This document shows positions 5,561 through 6,949 of a DNA stretch of 6,949 nt, piece by piece. This stretch comes from Candidatus Methylomirabilota bacterium (lineage in GTDB: Bacteria > Methylomirabilota > Methylomirabilia > Methylomirabilales > JACQHM01), in NCBI GenBank assembly GCA_016199025.1, contig JACQHM010000132.1, positions 1 to 6,949 of the forward strand, given 5' to 3'. The notes below the pieces were generated by a model that was not told the DNA's origin, searched no databases, and saw only the letters and a list, made by a program, of their open reading frames with translations. The translations under genes were made by a program, and so were the position numbers. Numbering within the stretch: position 1 is the first letter of the stretch; each line of letters starts with the position of its first letter.

Positions 5561-6949
5561 CTACGACGGGGAGAGAGTGGTAGAACAGAAGGCAGTGCCG
5601 GTGTCGTCTTTGAGGGTGACGGTCAGGTTCTGGGTTCCCTCGTCAATCTCTACCACTCCGTAGGCAAAGGTATTCAAGTTGATGCAGTCGGGCGGTGCCA
5701 GCGAGGTGAGAAGACTCACGAAGGCATTGGCCGCCTCTTCCGAGCCGAGAAGGGCGACCAGGGATTCGAAGAGGGTGGTCTGGGCGATAGGGCCGGCGAT
5801 GAACTCCTTGGTGATGGGATCTGGGTCGGGTAAGATGCTGCGGCGCACATCGGTCATGATGTTGCCGTGGAGGTCGCCAGTCAGGAACAGCACGTTCTTG
5901 ATCCCCCGGGCGCGGATGAAGTCCAGGATTTCCTCCCGCTCGGCGGCGTAGCCCTCCCAACGGTCGTAGGGGATGCCGAACAATTCGGCGATGGCCACCT
6001 CGTTGATGATGATTTTCCAGGTGGCATCCGACTGGAGAAGGGCTGACTTGAGGCGTCGTTTTTGCAGAGAGCCCAGCATCGTGCGAGAGGCGTCGTGTAG
6101 AGCCCCTAGGCAACCGGGAGGTGGTGTTGGCGCGAGGCCAAGCTGGACGCGGAGGAACGCCGGCAGAGTGGGCAATAAGTCGTTCTCGCAGATCGCCTCC
6201 ACGCTGGCGCTACGAAAGGAGCGCTCATCTAGGATGAACAGCTCCAGGTCTGTGCCCCAGCGGAAGGTCTGGAAGAACCCCAGCGCCGCCGGCTGTTCGC
6301 GGATGGGCATGTACTCTTGGAAGGCCTGACGGCCGTTGGCGAACAGGGTGGGGTCGACCGTCTGGCCATCAAAGTTATCCTCCACCTCGTGGTCGTCCCA
6401 GATGGCATAAGTCGAGGTGACGGCGAGAAGGTCGCGCAGCGCTGGGAATTCGCGGTTTTGTTTGTACTTGGCCCGCATCGCCTCTAACGTCTCGGCCTTG
6501 GGACCAAAGGTGTCCATGTAGGCAGTATCGCCCAGGTAGACCCAGAAATCAAGATTCTCCTCGCGCGCCCGATCCAGTACCTCAAAGTTGTTAAACGATG
6601 GGATCCCGGAGCCGTCAGAATCGCTGGACCAGGCGAAGCGGACACTGGCGGAGGTTTCCGGGGCTGGTGCGGTGCGGAAGGTGCCAGGGGGGCTGACACT
6701 TTCGTCTGCCTTGAAGCGGTAGAAGTAGGTGCTGGCAGGGTCCAGGCGGCTGATGTCCACCTTAGCCGTGAAGTCGTTGTCGACGGTAGCAGCAACACTC
6801 TCACTGGCCACGATGGACGAAAAGCTGTCATCGAGGGCAACCTCCGCGGTGAGGGTCGCCGCCTGGTCTACGCGCGTCCAGAGGAGAGCGCTACTTGATG
6901 TGACATCGCCGCTCGCTACGCCGTGAGTAAAAGTGACCTCAGGATGAGC
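5561..6949 (-). CDS. PhoD-like alkaline phosphatase (5' end beyond window)
   Basis: The frame is open to the window edge and encodes 462 residues, lacking its extreme N-terminus, so any signal peptide is out of view. Family members are exported phosphomonoesterases or phosphodiesterases that release phosphate from organic esters. Counting from the edge, the PhoD N-terminal beta domain starts with THGVASGDVTSSSALLWTR (8-26) and ends near FRTAP (91-95). The catalytic domain shows WVYLGDTAYMD (136-146), WDDHEVEDN (184-192), LDERSFRS (240-247), LKSALLQSDATWKIIINEV (300-318), FLTGDLHGN (355-363) and KEFIAG (381-386). These are the standard PhoD blocks. At the usual RFAxASCQ position the protein reads RFAWSSDSD, so D110 replaces the Cys that binds iron in B. 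subtilis PhoD. A GTG at 6811 is in frame, but homology continues well upstream of it, so it is not the start. Confidence 0.9.
   Translation of the reverse strand, partial: AHPEVTFTHGVASGDVTSSSALLWTRVDQAATLTAEVALDDSFSSIVASESVAATVDNDFTAKVDISRLDPASTYFYRFKADESVSPPGTFRTAPAPETSASVRFAWSSDSDGSGIPSFNNFEVLDRAREENLDFWVYLGDTAYMDTFGPKAETLEAMRAKYKQNREFPALRDLLAVTSTYAIWDDHEVEDNFDGQTVDPTLFANGRQAFQEYMPIREQPAALGFFQTFRWGTDLELFILDERSFRSASVEAICENDLLPTLPAFLRVQLGLAPTPPPGCLGALHDASRTMLGSLQKRRLKSALLQSDATWKIIINEVAIAELFGIPYDRWEGYAAEREEILDFIRARGIKNVLFLTGDLHGNIMTDVRRSILPDPDPITKEFIAGPIAQTTLFESLVALLGSEEAANAFVSLLTSLAPPDCINLNTFAYGVVEIDEGTQNLTVTLKDDTGTAFCSTTLSPS

Overview
This is a bacterial window of fairly high GC content with five gene units, all on the minus strand, interrupted by one decayed insertion sequence lying on the plus strand. 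No gene here fixes the taxonomy. The mix (a PdxA-family dehydrogenase, a UPF0175 protein, a TPR protein of the adenylate-cyclase type, an IS1634-type element and a PhoD-type phosphatase) suits an environmental, Gram-negative-like bacterium, and that placement is inference.

Right to left in the direction of transcription: (1) 5561-6949 encodes a PhoD-like phosphatase whose N-terminus lies beyond the window edge. A perfect 13-bp stem-loop (5505-5540) follows its stop codon. (2) A TATAAT box (5470-5475) comes next, then an unrecognised multi-pass membrane protein rich in conserved-looking His motifs (4142-5389). (3) About 100 bp of non-coding sequence separates it from an IS1634/DUF4277-type element (2213-4039). 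The element has matching bipartite inverted ends, but its transposase is inactivated by two in-frame TGA codons and a one-base frameshift. (4) Directly against the left end of the element is the C-terminal part of a TPR protein (1709-2212) that has lost its 5' part. The missing part is not on the other side of the IS, so this is not a simple insertion. (5) A well-formed sigma70-type promoter (1533-1561) drives a two-gene unit: a UPF0175 small protein with a helix-turn-helix-like core, then pdxA.

Positions 1-139 hold no callable gene. They contain a 9-bp inverted repeat and three sequences resembling DnaA boxes.

I do not see a convincing new multi-gene system. The points most worth following up are the IS boundary with its one-sided gene remnant, the UPF0175-pdxA transcription unit with its ambiguous start, the PhoD-like protein with Asp where the family normally has its Cys metal ligand, and the His-rich membrane protein beside it.
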